A stretch of 64,000 bases of DNA from NCBI RefSeq assembly GCF_000275845.1, contig NW_006766888.1, positions 332,622 to 396,621 of the forward strand, given 5' to 3'. The translations under genes and the position numbers were made by a program. Below, in pieces: positions 53,499-64,000 of this stretch (the first letter of the stretch is position 1; every line of letters starts with the position of its first letter). This DNA is from Dichomitus squalens LYAD-421 SS1. Lineage: Eukaryota > Basidiomycota > Agaricomycetes > Polyporales > Polyporaceae. Below the pieces are notes generated by a model. The model did not search any database. It saw only the letters and a list, made by a program, of their open reading frames with translations, and had not been told where the DNA came from.

Positions 53499-54670
53499 TG
53501 CTCATGTGCTATACAACGCAAGCGTTTTCTGCAGCAAGTTGTTTGTCCCATCTAATAACCTACAGATAAGCTTACTTACCCTTCCATCGCCCCTTTACGG
53601 ATAACGTCCTTTGTGGAACCATATCGCTACCAGGGGTACTATAACAGCTGACAGCATTTGAATGAGATATGCCTGATGGCTATATGCCAGGGTCGGGAGT
53701 AATCGGCGCTCATAATCAGGGTGCACTGGCGGTGAATTCCAGCCGAAAGCGGCTATCAAAGTTAAACTTTTCCCCACGCTCTCGCCAAACAGGTCAGAAT
53801 GTGCTCGCTTCGAACTCCGTGTACTCGCACATCTACCGAGATGCGCTGTCGCACTACCCTACTCAGACTGGATAACCTGATGGGCTGGACTGCTTCAAGT
53901 TGAACGGTTCCTGAACCGGACAGCCAAGCTCGTATACGTGCGTGTGTTCCCGTCTGTCGTGAGTCAAATACAGCCAGGTCAACATCGAGACTCATCCTGA
54001 GAAGAACAGTATATGAGCTGATAGCAGCCGAAGTACAATCTAGCTTGGGTCTCGAAAGGTCGGTATCAGGATCCTCGCTATCCTGAGACTCGGCGCGGTC
54101 TGTCATAGTTCGAGTGTCCCGGCGGCATCGACGGGTGACTAATGTAGCAGAAGCTCGGACTGAGGTACATGCAGGCACGAGAAGCTCTTCCCGCAGAAGC
54201 ACTGCCTCGACACCGGAACGAGTAGCTGAGGTGTGTGTGTGCCAAGTGCCTCTTCGATGACTGATCGGCCAAAGTAAGGAAATAAAGGGTTTGTTTTACT
54301 CGCCAGCGGCTGCCCATGAATGCTTGGTTGGCAATGTCTCTGAAAGTGGACCAAGCACTGCCGGACATATGTGCCACACGTGTCGTAGGGGCGCCTGCCA
54401 TTCGAAAAGTAAGCGGTATGCACAAACCGGCACCAGCATCATCTCTTTCGCACAAGATCGACGTTTGAACACGGCCGACGTAACGACGGCATGTCATTTC
54501 CTCGGGAGAAAGCTGTCAATTACCTCGCGACTTGTAAGCTCTGCCATTTTCGCTAGTCTTCCCACCTCATTGTCGTTAGGCGAGCCGAGGGAGGCTGTCT
54601 TTCGCATTGGCATCCACGGGACCCAGAGAGCTTCGATCTGCAGGATCCGCTTTGACAGGCATGCCATAGG

Positions 54671-54678
54671 TTTTAAAA
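54671..54678 (+). promoter_or_regulatory. TATA-like box of DUF6534 copy 3
   Basis: TTTTAAAA lies ~62 bp upstream of the proposed start codon at 54740. Motif and spacing are the only evidence. Confidence 0.35.
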
Positions 54679-54739
54679 GGTCATTGGCAGCCCGCGTGCC
54701 TCCCCATGCCCTCCCTCACCTTGCTCTGAGCACTACGAG

Positions 54740-56688
54740 ATGGACTCCCTGGCGCTTGATGAGACACTCGGAGCTGCTTTCCTCGGTATGTCCCAGTCAT
54801 CCTCTCGTACGAATACAGTCATGACATGCGCCACCATAGGTACAATCGCGACTTCATGGTGAGTGTCCGACATACAACGTTAGGTATGAAGGTTGATCTT
54901 TCGTAGTTTTTACGGCATCACTGTAGTGCAGACCTACATATATTTCAAGCGTTCTGCCAAGGATTCCGCATTCTTGAAGTTTCTGGTTAGTCAATACCTT
55001 ATTCAACGACATCTAGTCATCTCAAGTCTGCATGACAGGTGTTCTTCCTATGGTGGAGTTTCACCGTGCACTCGAGATTTACACAAGGGCTAAATGACCA
55101 AAATGGCTGACAGGGTTCTAGACAGTCTGCACTTGGCATTGATAGTACATTCGATCTACTACTATGCCGTAACAAATTTCATGAATCCCAAGGTGCTCGC
55201 TTCGCCCACATGGTAAGTCATTATACGTATATTCTCTTCGCTTGACCGCTCAATAGCATTCAGGAGCATATTGGTGCGCTAGGTCCCTCGTCTCCTCATC
55301 CACACAGCTTAAAATACCCTATATATAGGTTATGATTGCATGCACAGTAAGTGCGCGATTGCTGATATGGATAGACAGTTTCCCTGATGCTGAGCCCCCC
55401 TTGATTGTAGGGTGTGAGTGATGTCACTGTCCGAAGGTAGGGTCTCCCATCCAACACACCAAAGCTCCCGTCCTCACTAGTCTCGTAGTATTTTCTGCCA
55501 CCGCGTATGGAGATGTAAGCAAATTGCGTTGCATGTGGGTTGCAAGCAAGCCTTACCCTCTTCTCGTCCTAGTGAGCAACGGAAACTGGCCACTGGCTAT
55601 CGCTATCGTGGGTATCCCACCTACTATACTAAGTCGTCGAAATCCCACTGATGATTGTGTAGATGGTTTCCTCTCTGACCGTCTTTGGTGAGTCAGTCTA
55701 CGCATCTGAAGTCGGTCAACTTCAATCGTAGATGATTCCCTTAGGTGGTAGCATTGGTAGGATTGTCGTGACTCCTCTGCGCTGCCCCGCTCTAACGTCC
55801 GAATGCGTATACAGCTTTTGCGGTAAAGAGGTGATCCTCGGTTTCTAACTGCCTGCCTTATGGATGTGAAACTGACGGCTACGCAAACAGTTTCGGTGTG
55901 GGCACATTTGCGGGGTTCTCAAAGATCGCGGTATGTCCAACACACACCTCCCAAGTAGATATCCAGTATGAACCTCTCCGGCACATCGTACCAGGATATT
56001 CTCTACGTGAGCTTCGGCGCAGGAGTGGTAGCAGACGTCCTCATCGCAGGGGCCTTGTGCACCATCCTCGCAAGATGCAAGACTGGATTCCGGAAGTAGG
56101 TTACTCGACCCCGCTTTGCACCTTCCACACGTACCTAACAGAGGTCACACACAGAACGGACTCCGTCGTGCGGACCCTCATCATGTACAGCATCAACACT
56201 GGCCTTTTGACTAGGTAGGCTTAATATTCTCCACATGAGTTCGTAGGCTAACACACATACCTCTTCTAGTCTTTGTGCTCTGTCATGCCTGATCACCGTA
56301 CGTGTCATATGAGTGGCCCCAAGGCAATGACCGTCCAGCTGAGCGAAATCCGTCCAGTACGCTACCATGCCGAACAACTTCATCTTCATCGCCTTCTACT
56401 TCGTCCTGCCCAAACGTGCGTATCCCTCGTAATCCTTCACGCGAACCCAGAACACTCACAGAAGGGACGTCAGTCTTCCTCAACTCGCTGCTCGCCACGC
56501 TCAATGCGCGCGAAGCCCTCAGGGACGCAGGCGCCGGGGACGTGGTCTCGATACCGCTCACGAACACGTCCGGCTCCACGCGCATGTCCTTCGTGGAACG
56601 GTCGCAGTACATCCACGGCGATAGCGCACTCAGCGGCGGGGTCAGTCATGCTGGACTGTATGCCACCGATGAACCTGTCCGTCGCTAA
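54740..56688 (+). CDS. DUF6534-type multi-pass membrane protein, copy 3
   Basis: The start at 54740 reads MDSLALDETLGAAFLG. A 19-nt exon (54840-54858) gives TIATS plus a split Cys codon. FYGITVVQTYIYFKRSAKDS follows, then a 14-nt exon (55039-55052, VFFLW) and VLDSLHLALIVHSIYYYAV. After several tiny exons come GVSDVTVR, SIFCHRVWR and LSNGNWPLAIAIV. Then come SYQDILYVSFGAGVVADVLI, TDSVVRTLIMYSINTGLLTS, AMPNNFIFIAFYFVLPK and VFLNSLLATLNAREALRDAG. The polar tail ends at 56688. More than ten introns interrupt about 330 residues, yet all checked joins keep the frame, so this copy looks functional. The seven predicted helices with a short N-terminus and cytosolic tail are family-typical. The function is unknown. 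Confidence 0.8.
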
Positions 56689-57314
56689 CGCAGCGTGCTG
56701 TTTGACTAGATTCACATCAAGACTACGACAGACACTATGACCGACCTTCAACAATCTGTCAATGTCCACGAGAAGGTCTGTTACTTCTACTTGGGCGGCG
56801 CAAGTCGTTATCGCATTTTTACTGATTGCAGATCTATCATAGAAGGGCGTGAGCGGATGGAGATCCTCGTATTCTGCAAGCCGGAGGCCGGGCGGCTTGG
56901 CGTAACCTTCATCTGTATCTACAGGACTCGGTTCCCTGTTGTAATCCACCTGCTGTGCTCACGTTCGTTCACTTCGCATAACATGCATTGCCATTGGAGT
57001 GTAACGATCTACTATTCTGTGCTGGGTGCGGCGTGTGCGAGTGCTGCATAGCGCTTGCAGTCCACATTCGCATATGCTCTGTAGGTCCGGCAACATCGAC
57101 GTCAAAGGAAGGCCGGGACTCGCATCCGATTGCCGTGCCTCAGCATCGTGTACTCCATGCATGATACATGGGTGCCGGTTAGTACGGACGTCTTGCAGCC
57201 ATGCTCAACTCAATGGCGCTCTCGATATGATACAGCATCGATATTCCCATAGATGTTGTTACACTGTCCGTAGTATTACACGATCGTCATCGTACAAAGT
57301 TCCGCCCGTATGGC
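56689..57314. other. Intergenic between DUF6534 copy 3 and the HTH gene
   Basis: Two convergent genes end on either side. Nothing recognisable lies between them. Confidence 0.45.
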
Positions 57315-57780
57315 TTACTTGGTGGCGTGGGCAGAGTCGTGGGGAGGCTGCGATACATCGATGACGCCATGAGAACCAAGGGCAAGGTGTGGATGAAGAG
57401 GACGGAGCTTACAGCGGACGTGATGCCGAGGACGCGGGCGAGCGCGTCGAACTCAGCCTGCGTGGGTTGGGTCGCTCCGGTGCAGACTAGAGGCAGCCAC
57501 CACTCAGTCAGGATCCTAGTAGAAGGGGCGACGCGCTGAGGAGAGGGGGGGACGTACCGTCAATGACGTGTTGCTCGGATTTGCCGATCTGGGCAGCGAT
57601 CTGGGCGTACGAGAGACCTGTGGATGGCGGACGCAGTGAGTCTTACGTCTTGGGAACCGGCGAGCACATCGGCAAGCATCGGATGCACGATGCAATGCGA
57701 TTCCGGGCGAGGCGGTAACCAGACGCACCCTTCTTCTCCTTCGCAGCAGCAAGGGCAGCGCACTGAGGGTTGGGGGCCAT
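57315..57780 (-). CDS. Small helix-turn-helix protein related to the cyanase N-terminal domain
   Basis: Four exons join to 72 residues: MAPNPQCAALAAAKEKK, GLSYAQIAAQIGKSEQHVID, VCTGATQPTQAEFDALARVL and a short tail PPHDSAHATK. The central part has the helix-turn-helix pattern of the XRE/cyanase N-terminal domain (LSYxQIAxxIGxSExxV...G...PT). The cyanase catalytic domain is entirely absent. The first intron starts right after KEKK with donor GTGCGT, and all joins are in frame. No single exon exceeds ~25 codons, so the gene is easily missed. Whether it binds DNA is unknown. A TATATATA lies about 85 bp upstream of the start. Confidence 0.8.
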
Positions 57781-58614
57781 GGTGTTCAGGTGGACTGATC
57801 AAAGATGAAGTGAGGGGGATGGGGTGGTCAAGGCGACTCCTGCTGGGTCCTCTAGATCTTAGGGTATATATAGTAGGACAGGTGGTCGTGGGGAGGCGTG
57901 GGCCAAGGATGGAGTTCTTCCCGCTGCAGCTTGCTGCCCGCCCAGGATCAGATGAATGATTGTTATCGAATGTAATCTTATCTCAATGTGGCATTCGTGC
58001 TGTTTGATTCTCTGCCAGAGAACCCAATATTTGCGTCCCAAGTATAGCTCTAGCTCTAGTCATGGAGTACACATACGCGGAACCGGACTAGACGGAAAGA
58101 GCGGTTGAGTATGGTACCGCCATTTGCTCTCGTGGAACGATGGGGCATGTGTAGAGGAATGGGCATCCAGGTATAGGTATTGGGTAGTGCTATTTCGTGA
58201 GAATTACAGCAACGAGCCTATAGAAAGGCAGGAATTCTGTAATCATGATTCACTCAACTTTGAGAGGGGTCCATAATCGGCGAGCTCGGGGGCATGAACA
58301 TGCCACAGATGCCCAAGGCGGGGTGATCTGAGGCTTTGAGAACATACATTTATCATGGAAGACGTCGCAGTCATTCAGACATGGTCTGCAAGGCCTGGTC
58401 GTGGTTACGTGAACTCTTTTAGAAGGGTGAATGGACTCAGAGTCCGATGGCGCCTGGGACGACGCGTCGCGCCTCGCACGTGGGATGCCCCGGTGCACGT
58501 GAGAGAGCTTATAACTAGCGCCCATGGGAGGGACCGAAATCTTGTGGATTGGTGTGCTGCTTCACTCAACGTCCTCAGGCACCTTCCCTCAAGACTATCC
58601 ACGAGCTAGATATC
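57781..58614. promoter_or_regulatory. Divergent promoter region HTH gene / RPS14
   Basis: This 834-bp region between divergent start codons holds both promoters. Apart from the TATA box for the minus-strand gene, I see no coding evidence. Confidence 0.5.
57865..57872 (-). promoter_or_regulatory. TATA box of the small HTH gene
   Basis: TATATATA lies 85-92 bp upstream of the start codon at 57780, a normal distance for a fungal TATA box once a short 5' UTR is allowed for. Confidence 0.55.
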
Positions 58615-59282
58615 ATGGTCAGTGTCCATACATGCCTTCTGGAGGATGTGGAGGAAGCTTGGGGAGGAGTAACGGCCGGACTCAGGATGGATGGGCTGAC
58701 GACAGTGTGGATGTAGGCACCCAAGAAGGTCAAGGTCCAACAGGACGCACCTGTCGCCCTCGGGCCCCAGGTTGCTGAGGGCGAGCTCGTCTTCGGTGTT
58801 GCCCACATCTACGCTTCCTTCAACGACACCTTCGTCCACGTAACCGATCTCTCCGGCAAGGAGACGATCTCCCGCGTTACTGGTGAGTTTCCTTATACCC
58901 CGTTCCCCGAAGTGATTCTGAGATCATATCCCTTTGCAGGTGGCATGAAGGTCAAGGCCGACCGTGACGAGTCCTCTCCATACGCGGCCATGCTTGCTGC
59001 CCAGGACGTCGCTGCGCGCTGCCGTGAGGTCGGTATCACCGCCCTCCATGTCAAGCTCCGGGCGACTGGCGGTACCGGCACCAAGACCCCTGGCCCCGGT
59101 GCCCAGTCCGCTCTCCGTGCGCTCGCCCGTTCCGGCATGCGTATTGGCCGTATTGAGGACGTGACCCCCGTCCCCACCGACTCCACCCGCCGCAAGGTAC
59201 TTTCATTGCCTAACTTGTTGCCATGTTTCAAGTTGTTCACATGCCCGTACTCTAGGGTGGTCGCCGTGGTCGTCGTCTGTGA
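58615..59282 (+). CDS. RPS14: 40S ribosomal protein uS11 (S14)
   Basis: uS11 binds 18S rRNA on the 40S platform. The 150-residue product is [140 protein letters not shown]. This covers the family end to end, including the basic C-terminus. The ATG at 58615 is followed at once by a 99-nt intron (58618-58716). Two more introns follow (after SRVT and after RRK). The length and every conserved block are as expected, and no other start gives the MAPKK opening. Confidence 0.97.
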
Positions 59283-59706
59283 TCGCTTCATCACAACGCG
59301 CACAAAACATCATCTCCCGGATTGCTGCTACTATGTATACCTGTACATGCTAGTCGCCGGTGTGGAATGATCAGAGGTCGCTGCTCGACGCGCAACAGGT
59401 TCTTTGGCTTGTGCAAAGACCTGCCCCGTGGTCGATGCCCATGTTTCTCAGATACTATGTGTGCCTAGAGAGTGTGCGATTATGCCGTGTATTGAATATG
59501 TTCCACCTCTGCTTCTTAGGCTGAGGAGGGATAGTGTTGGGGTTGTGACTGCGTGAGTATCTGGGATGTGGCGGAGGGCGCATCGGTGACGGATCCACAA
59601 GTGTGCTAGATCAACATGTCGGTTGCGCCCACAACGTTGCCGAGGCTTGCCTCATACCGTCAAATTACCCACAACTTCAGTCTTCCTGCAAGCCAGTGGC
59701 CTCATC
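59283..59706. other. RPS14 3' region / acyltransferase promoter
   Basis: These 424 bp between two plus-strand genes hold nothing recognisable beyond presumed UTRs. Confidence 0.5.
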
Positions 59707-62102
59707 ATGGAGCTGAAGCTCGTGTACCGGGGACTCCGTCAAATATCGGACTGGGCTCTGCGTTACTATTCCGAGGTCTATGTTGACGGCCAAGAGAATG
59801 TGCCGACCGACGGGCCTCTCATTCTGTGCGTCTATCCCCCCTGCGGTGCATTCCGTCACCCTTGCCGACTCGTGCTGCCACTATACATACCTACAGTAAC
59901 ACGGGATGCAATGGACTAACACACCTCCTCTCGTACCAGAACGTCATGCCACCATAATGAGATCCTGGATATCGCCACACTCTGTGAGTAACAGCACCAA
60001 CGCCTCCATCCTCCCTACCCTCTCCTACCCGCTGACATGTGGCTCATCCCGACGTACGTCTCACAGCGGTGACGATACCCCACGGGCGGCCCGTGAGTTT
60101 CTGGGCGAAGTCGACGATGTTCAAGAACCCGCTCGTGCGCGCCGTCCTCCTGTCTTCGGGCAGCATCCCCGTGGCGCGTAACCCCAACGCCGCCGCCCTT
60201 CCCTCCGAGCACCCGAATGGCAACGGCAACGGCAACGGAGCAGGCAACGAAAAGACGAGCGCGAACGCTGCGCTGTTCAAGGAGACATTCAGGGCGCTCG
60301 CGCGGGGCGAGGCCATCGGGGTCTTCCCGGAGGGCACGAGCTACACGGAGCCGAGCATTGTGCAGGTGAAGGACGGGGCGAGCCGCGCGGCGCTCGAGTA
60401 CGTGAAGTGGGCGAAGGAGACGAAGGGCGGGCAGGGGAAGAGGTTGAAGATCGTGCCCGTGGGGATCGTCTGGACGGACAAGACGCAGTTCCAGAGCAGG
60501 GTGAGTGCTCGGCCAGATGAGTGGAGGGGTCTGTTGCACGCGTTCGTGTCTGACGTTCAGGGTGCCTGCGTGCCATTAGGTTTGCGTGAGGTCAGTCCGT
60601 TACTCTATGTCCGCTGATTGCGCGCGGAGCGCTGACGGACGCGCTTGTAGGTGGGGAGAAGCCATTGATGTCGAGGCGTTTGCGGCGGAGCACGCATCCA
60701 AGGGGGACGCTGGCAATGACGAGCCCGACTCGCGGGATGCCGTCAAGGCGTTGACCGCTGAGATAGAGAAACGCTTGCTGGGCCTGACGATCAATGCTCC
60801 AGACTGGTGAGCAGGCCGCTGTAGATGGGTATATGCGCTCCATCTCACTCCACTCTGTCTCAGGGATACCCTGTATGCGACTATCACGGCGAGAGACATC
60901 TTATGGGCCGACGATGAGCTTCCGTCTTCTCATTTCGTTTGGATCTCCCAAAAGTAGGTCTGCTAGCAATAAGCGTAGCGTCCTGCCCACGCTGACTATC
61001 TCTCGCCACGCCAGCCTCATCGACCAGTTCTCCGACCCCCACGCCGCGTCCTCGTCAGTGAAGGCGAAACAGGCTCTCCTTAGATATCACTCCCTCCTGT
61101 ACCACTCCAACGTCTCTCATGACGCTCTCAACGCTCTCCTCCCCGACATCAATACGCGCCCCGGCCGCCTCCACGCCCTCGCTATCGTCCTCCGACAGCT
61201 GCTCGTCAGCGTCCTCCACCCGCGCTTCGCCCTCTCCCTTCCCGTGCTCGTCCTCCACATCCCGGCGTATGCCACGGGGCTGCTCGCCGGGCGCATCCTC
61301 GGCAAGGCGGACGAAGAGGAGACCAAGGCGCAATTCAAGGCCGTCTTCGGCGGTCTCGCCGCCGCCGGGGCGTACGCTGCGGTGACCCGGGCAATAGCAC
61401 ATGGGCTAGTTGCAGACTCTGTTGGCCCTCTTGCGAGGTTCGGCGACAAGGTGCCGAGGATCCTTCTTCCCGCTCTACGGTCGCTGTGGACGGCGGGGCG
61501 CTGGTTCTTCACTGGGGAGGAAGGGCTGTTTGGGAAGGCCAAGGCCGCGCTTGGCGTCTTCGGCATCTTCTACGTGACGAGTTTCGCCCTCTCTCGTTGG
61601 CACAACTACTGGGTCGGCTGTAAGTGTTGTTTCGGTCATCGTGGCATCACTATCTGTACTGACAGATTTTCCGCATAGCGAACTACAAACAGTAAGACTC
61701 GCGATTCCAATCTGTCTGCCACTCGAACACTGATCATCATCTCCGCACAGATTCAAGCGGCTGCTCACGTCGTTCAAGCTGTTCCTTGGAGTCCTGTCGC
61801 CCAAGTCGAGTGCTCTGACGGGCGCCAAGCTAGAGCCGTATACCAAGCCGTACATCCCCCCACCAAACCCCTACATCAAGCAACGTGCAGGCACGGCTGA
61901 GCCCTTGCCTCGACCCCACCCGCCATCCACCGCTTCACGGAGGCTCATCCGCCCCCTGCTCGACGCGCGTGCAGATGCCACGCGTGCGATGTGGACGTTC
62001 ATGATCGACTCCAAGTACCTGCACGGGCTTGTGTCCGCGAAGGTGCGAGGCGAGGCGTGGATGCAGGTTGGGCCTGCAAAGAGGCACGAGTTCCAGCCGT
62101 AG
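59707..62102 (+). CDS. Glycerol-3-phosphate / DHAP acyltransferase, Sct1/Gpt2 type
   Basis: These ER enzymes add the first acyl chain in glycerolipid synthesis. The start at 59707 gives MELKLVYRGLRQISDWALRY, YSEVYVDGQENVPTDGPLIL. The next exon supplies the HX4D catalytic motif in SCHHNEILDIATL. AVTIPHGRPVSFWAKSTMF, SSGSIPVARNPN and the substrate motif IGVFPEGTSYTEPSIVQVKD follow. The C-terminal half has the long family-specific region with hydrophobic segments (LALSLPVLVLHIPAYATGLL; KAALGVFGIFYVTSFALSRW) and ends YLHGLVSAKVRGEAWMQVGP plus a short tail. I estimate about 650 residues with seven or so introns. A low-complexity NGNGNGNGAGNE insert sits between the two acyltransferase motifs. All catalytic motifs are intact. 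Confidence 0.93.
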
Positions 62103-62773
62103 GATTCAGTAAGCGTCGTTGCTATGATTGATTCGTAATACAGCATCCAGTGATTGTACGTGAGCGTATGCGTGTGCGTGAATTCGTAAGTTATCCGTTG
62201 ACACGGACGGAGTAATGGTTATAAACGTAAGCGTGGTATTGGTACCGTGACGTCCTCCAGAGAGAAAGAGACCTAGCAGGGCTGAGGGATAACGTATGGC
62301 AAGGGCGAGATAGTAAGTGCAAATAAGTCAATGAGGACAGGGCGATATGACGTGCCAGATATAGCGTACTCTTGGGGAGGGTAATCGAGGATCCAGGAGA
62401 ACCGTGAGCGAACCCGAATGATTACAGGAATACACGAAAGAGTTACAGGGATGGGTATTACGATGTAGCAACATGGGCAGCGTCGACTACAACAACAACA
62501 CGGGAAGTCTAGTACGTAGAGTGCGGGATACCAACAATTTCAGCACGAGAGCTGTGAGAGACGTTGTAGGATAGCAAGGGGAGCAACCAGAGAGACGACG
62601 ATAGAATATGAGTAAAGCGACACGAGCGAGACCAAACGAGATTATGCACAACATGAAGAGTACGAGGAGAGAACCAAAGGGGAAACATAAAGGAGTATCT
62701 GGGTTACATCGAACGCATATAATGTTACACACCGGGTTTTCAATGCGAATGAGACAGAGTGTCACAAGGACGT
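62103..62773. other. Convergent 3' region
   Basis: This stretch lies between two converging stop codons. It is purine-rich on the plus strand, with presumed 3' UTRs of both neighbours. No gene is seen. Confidence 0.5.
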
Positions 62774-64000
62774 CTAGTGGCCGCCCCTGGCATTCCAGGT
62801 GCCGCCAATGAGCTGGCTTGCACGGCGGCCATTGACAGGACGTGGGGCGTGAATACCCGCAGCCTGTTCTCCGCTCCCGGTGACAGCAGAGGATGTGCTT
62901 GGGGCTTCAAAAGTGAGGCCAAGGCCATCGCCGTTCGACTGGAGAGAACGAGGGATGGACTCCTGGCTGGGAGGGGGGCGAGACTCAGAAACGTAAGGAC
63001 CGCGAGAAGATCCGTATGACTGCATGTCCGAAGGCATGGGCGTCCACGTCGCGACGTGCTCAGGTGCCCCATTCAGCAGAGACGCGTTAGACGCACGGCG
63101 AGCCTTGCGGTTGTCAGATGACGAACGATGCGAGGCCGAGGTGTGCGCGCTGTAGGAGCTGTGGTGACTATGCGAACTTTGGTGGCTGTAGGTGCTCTCG
63201 GCATGCGAGCGAGTGGAGGCGCCACTGCGAGGGCGGGAGTCGGCCGGAGGGGATTGATCATCTGGCGAGGGACCGCTGGAAGCATTGTTGCTCGAGGGTT
63301 GCGACGGCCTCGAGCTGTAGAGCGCGAGACCGGTGCGCGAGCCGACCATGACCCCAGACTCATCTCGAGACAACGAAGAGTGTCCGGAGGGCTGACGCGA
63401 GTGATGGCGAGACGACTCCCGCGATTGCGACTCGGCCAGCTGCTGCAACGACCTGTTGACCTCCTCGAGATCCTGGAGGCTGCCGACCACACGGGAGCTA
63501 CCGGAGCTTGGGTTCAAGAGAAGCCCCGCCGGGGCGCTCGCACCCGCATGGTGATCACGCGAGGCGATGGACCTGCCAGAAACTGAGCGATCGTCATCGA
63601 GAATTGAGGATCCCTGCCTTGGGGTAATGGTGTCAGTAAGGACGATGGGCCCCCCATTCAGCTCCCCGATCGGTAACTGCTCCAGGGACTCGGCACGAGT
63701 GTACGGGTTGGGATCTCTGAAGTTGTTCAGCTGGAGGTCACCAAGGCTATTGTTCCGGGACTCCATGGTGCCCCAGGAGGATGCAGCTGATGGAGTGGCC
63801 GGTGGCTCTCCGGATGTCTGGGGAGCCGGAGGCATAGGCAGGGACGTCAGATTGAGACCAAGAGATTCGGCATTGCTCGCAGCCCTGCGTCGTCCAGAAG
63901 AAGTGCGCAATGTGCTTGAGGGAGCAGTAAGGATAGGCATCCCGCTAAGGGACGTGCTCGAACTATTAGCCGAAGCAGGAGCCGCACGGTCAGACGACGA
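62774..64000 (-). CDS. Ser-rich disordered protein, C-terminal part (5' end beyond the window)
   Basis: An uninterrupted minus-strand frame runs from the window edge to the stop at 62774 (about 408 codons). No start is assigned because the frame is open to position 64000. The sequence is Ser/Pro/Arg-rich with a Ser/His tract (SHQSSHSHHSSYS). A short helical stretch (GSLQDLEEVNRSLQQLAESQ) and a more ordered tail (GDGLGLTFEAPS, ASQLIGGTWNARGGH) stand out. Codon use is like its neighbours. I do not recognise a family. The conserved-looking tail may be a short binding motif. Confidence 0.65.
   Translation of the reverse strand, partial: SSSDRAAPASANSSSTSLSGMPILTAPSSTLRTSSGRRRAASNAESLGLNLTSLPMPPAPQTSGEPPATPSAASSWGTMESRNNSLGDLQLNNFRDPNPYTRAESLEQLPIGELNGGPIVLTDTITPRQGSSILDDDRSVSGRSIASRDHHAGASAPAGLLLNPSSGSSRVVGSLQDLEEVNRSLQQLAESQSRESSRHHSRQPSGHSSLSRDESGVMVGSRTGLALYSSRPSQPSSNNASSGPSPDDQSPPADSRPRSGASTRSHAESTYSHQSSHSHHSSYSAHTSASHRSSSDNRKARRASNASLLNGAPEHVATWTPMPSDMQSYGSSRGPYVSESRPPPSQESIPRSLQSNGDGLGLTFEAPSTSSAVTGSGEQAAGIHAPRPVNGRRASQLIGGTWNARGGH

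Larger units (their letters stand above)
53341..54739. other. Intergenic between ICMT copy 2 and DUF6534 copy 3
   Basis: This stretch contains a 17-bp direct duplication at 53465-53498 and a TATA-like TTTTAAAA at 54671-54678. Minus-strand frames between 53760 and 54500 show no family motif. Confidence 0.4.

Overview
The window reads as a stretch of an Agaricomycete (mushroom or polypore-type basidiomycete) nuclear genome. The protein-coding genes are broken by many short introns of about 45-120 nt with GTRNGY donors and CTRAY-type branch sites. They encode typical basidiomycete proteins: a Sch9-type kinase with a C2 region, a DUR3 urea transporter, DUF6534-type membrane proteins, a HET-domain relic and a Ser-rich single-pass membrane protein. 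No prokaryotic operons, CRISPR arrays, rRNA genes or convincing tRNA genes are visible. Exon boundaries were worked out by eye, so most gene spans are reliable but some internal splice sites are approximate.

Layout. Positions 1-5.1 kb hold a HET-domain remnant (+), a single-pass membrane protein gene (-) and gene-free sequence. Positions 5.1-9.7 kb hold the AGC kinase SCH9 (-) and a class I glutamine amidotransferase (-). A 230-bp TA-flanked MITE lies at 10.2 kb. DUR3 (+) follows, with GATA motifs upstream, at 12.0-14.8 kb. It converges on eIF3 subunit L (-), which is followed by the ribosome-biogenesis factor NOP4/RBM28 (-) up to 21.2 kb. After a gene-poor 5.4 kb comes a RING-finger/coiled-coil gene (+) at 26.65-28.14 kb.

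Positions 30-57 kb combine lineage-specific and housekeeping genes. Two DUF6534 genes (-) and an isoprenylcysteine methyltransferase (ICMT)-like gene (-) lie on the left. A second ICMT-like copy (+) and a third DUF6534 gene (+) lie on the right. Between them is a conserved block: synaptobrevin SNC (-), a KIN4-type kinase (-), the mRNA-export factor GLE1 (-) and an F-box-like gene (+). A 648-bp TAA-flanked Harbinger-type MITE sits directly upstream of the left ICMT gene. Positions 57-64 kb hold a 72-aa helix-turn-helix protein (-), ribosomal protein uS11/RPS14 (+), a Sct1/Gpt2-type glycerolipid acyltransferase (+) and the 3' part of a Ser-rich gene (-) that runs off the window.

No defence island, biosynthetic cluster or obvious multi-gene new system was found. 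The housekeeping genes serve nutrient signalling (SCH9, DUR3), translation and ribosome assembly (eIF3L, NOP4, RPS14), mRNA export (GLE1) and membrane traffic or lipids (SNC, ICMT, SCT1). The most unusual observations concern gene architecture. Three DUF6534 paralogs share conserved 19-nt and 14-nt micro-exons, and one of them carries an in-frame stop. The SNC start codon is split by an intron, and the RPS14 intron directly follows the ATG. ICMT and DUF6534 are repeated as a mirror-image pair around the housekeeping block. Two non-autonomous transposons have intact ends.
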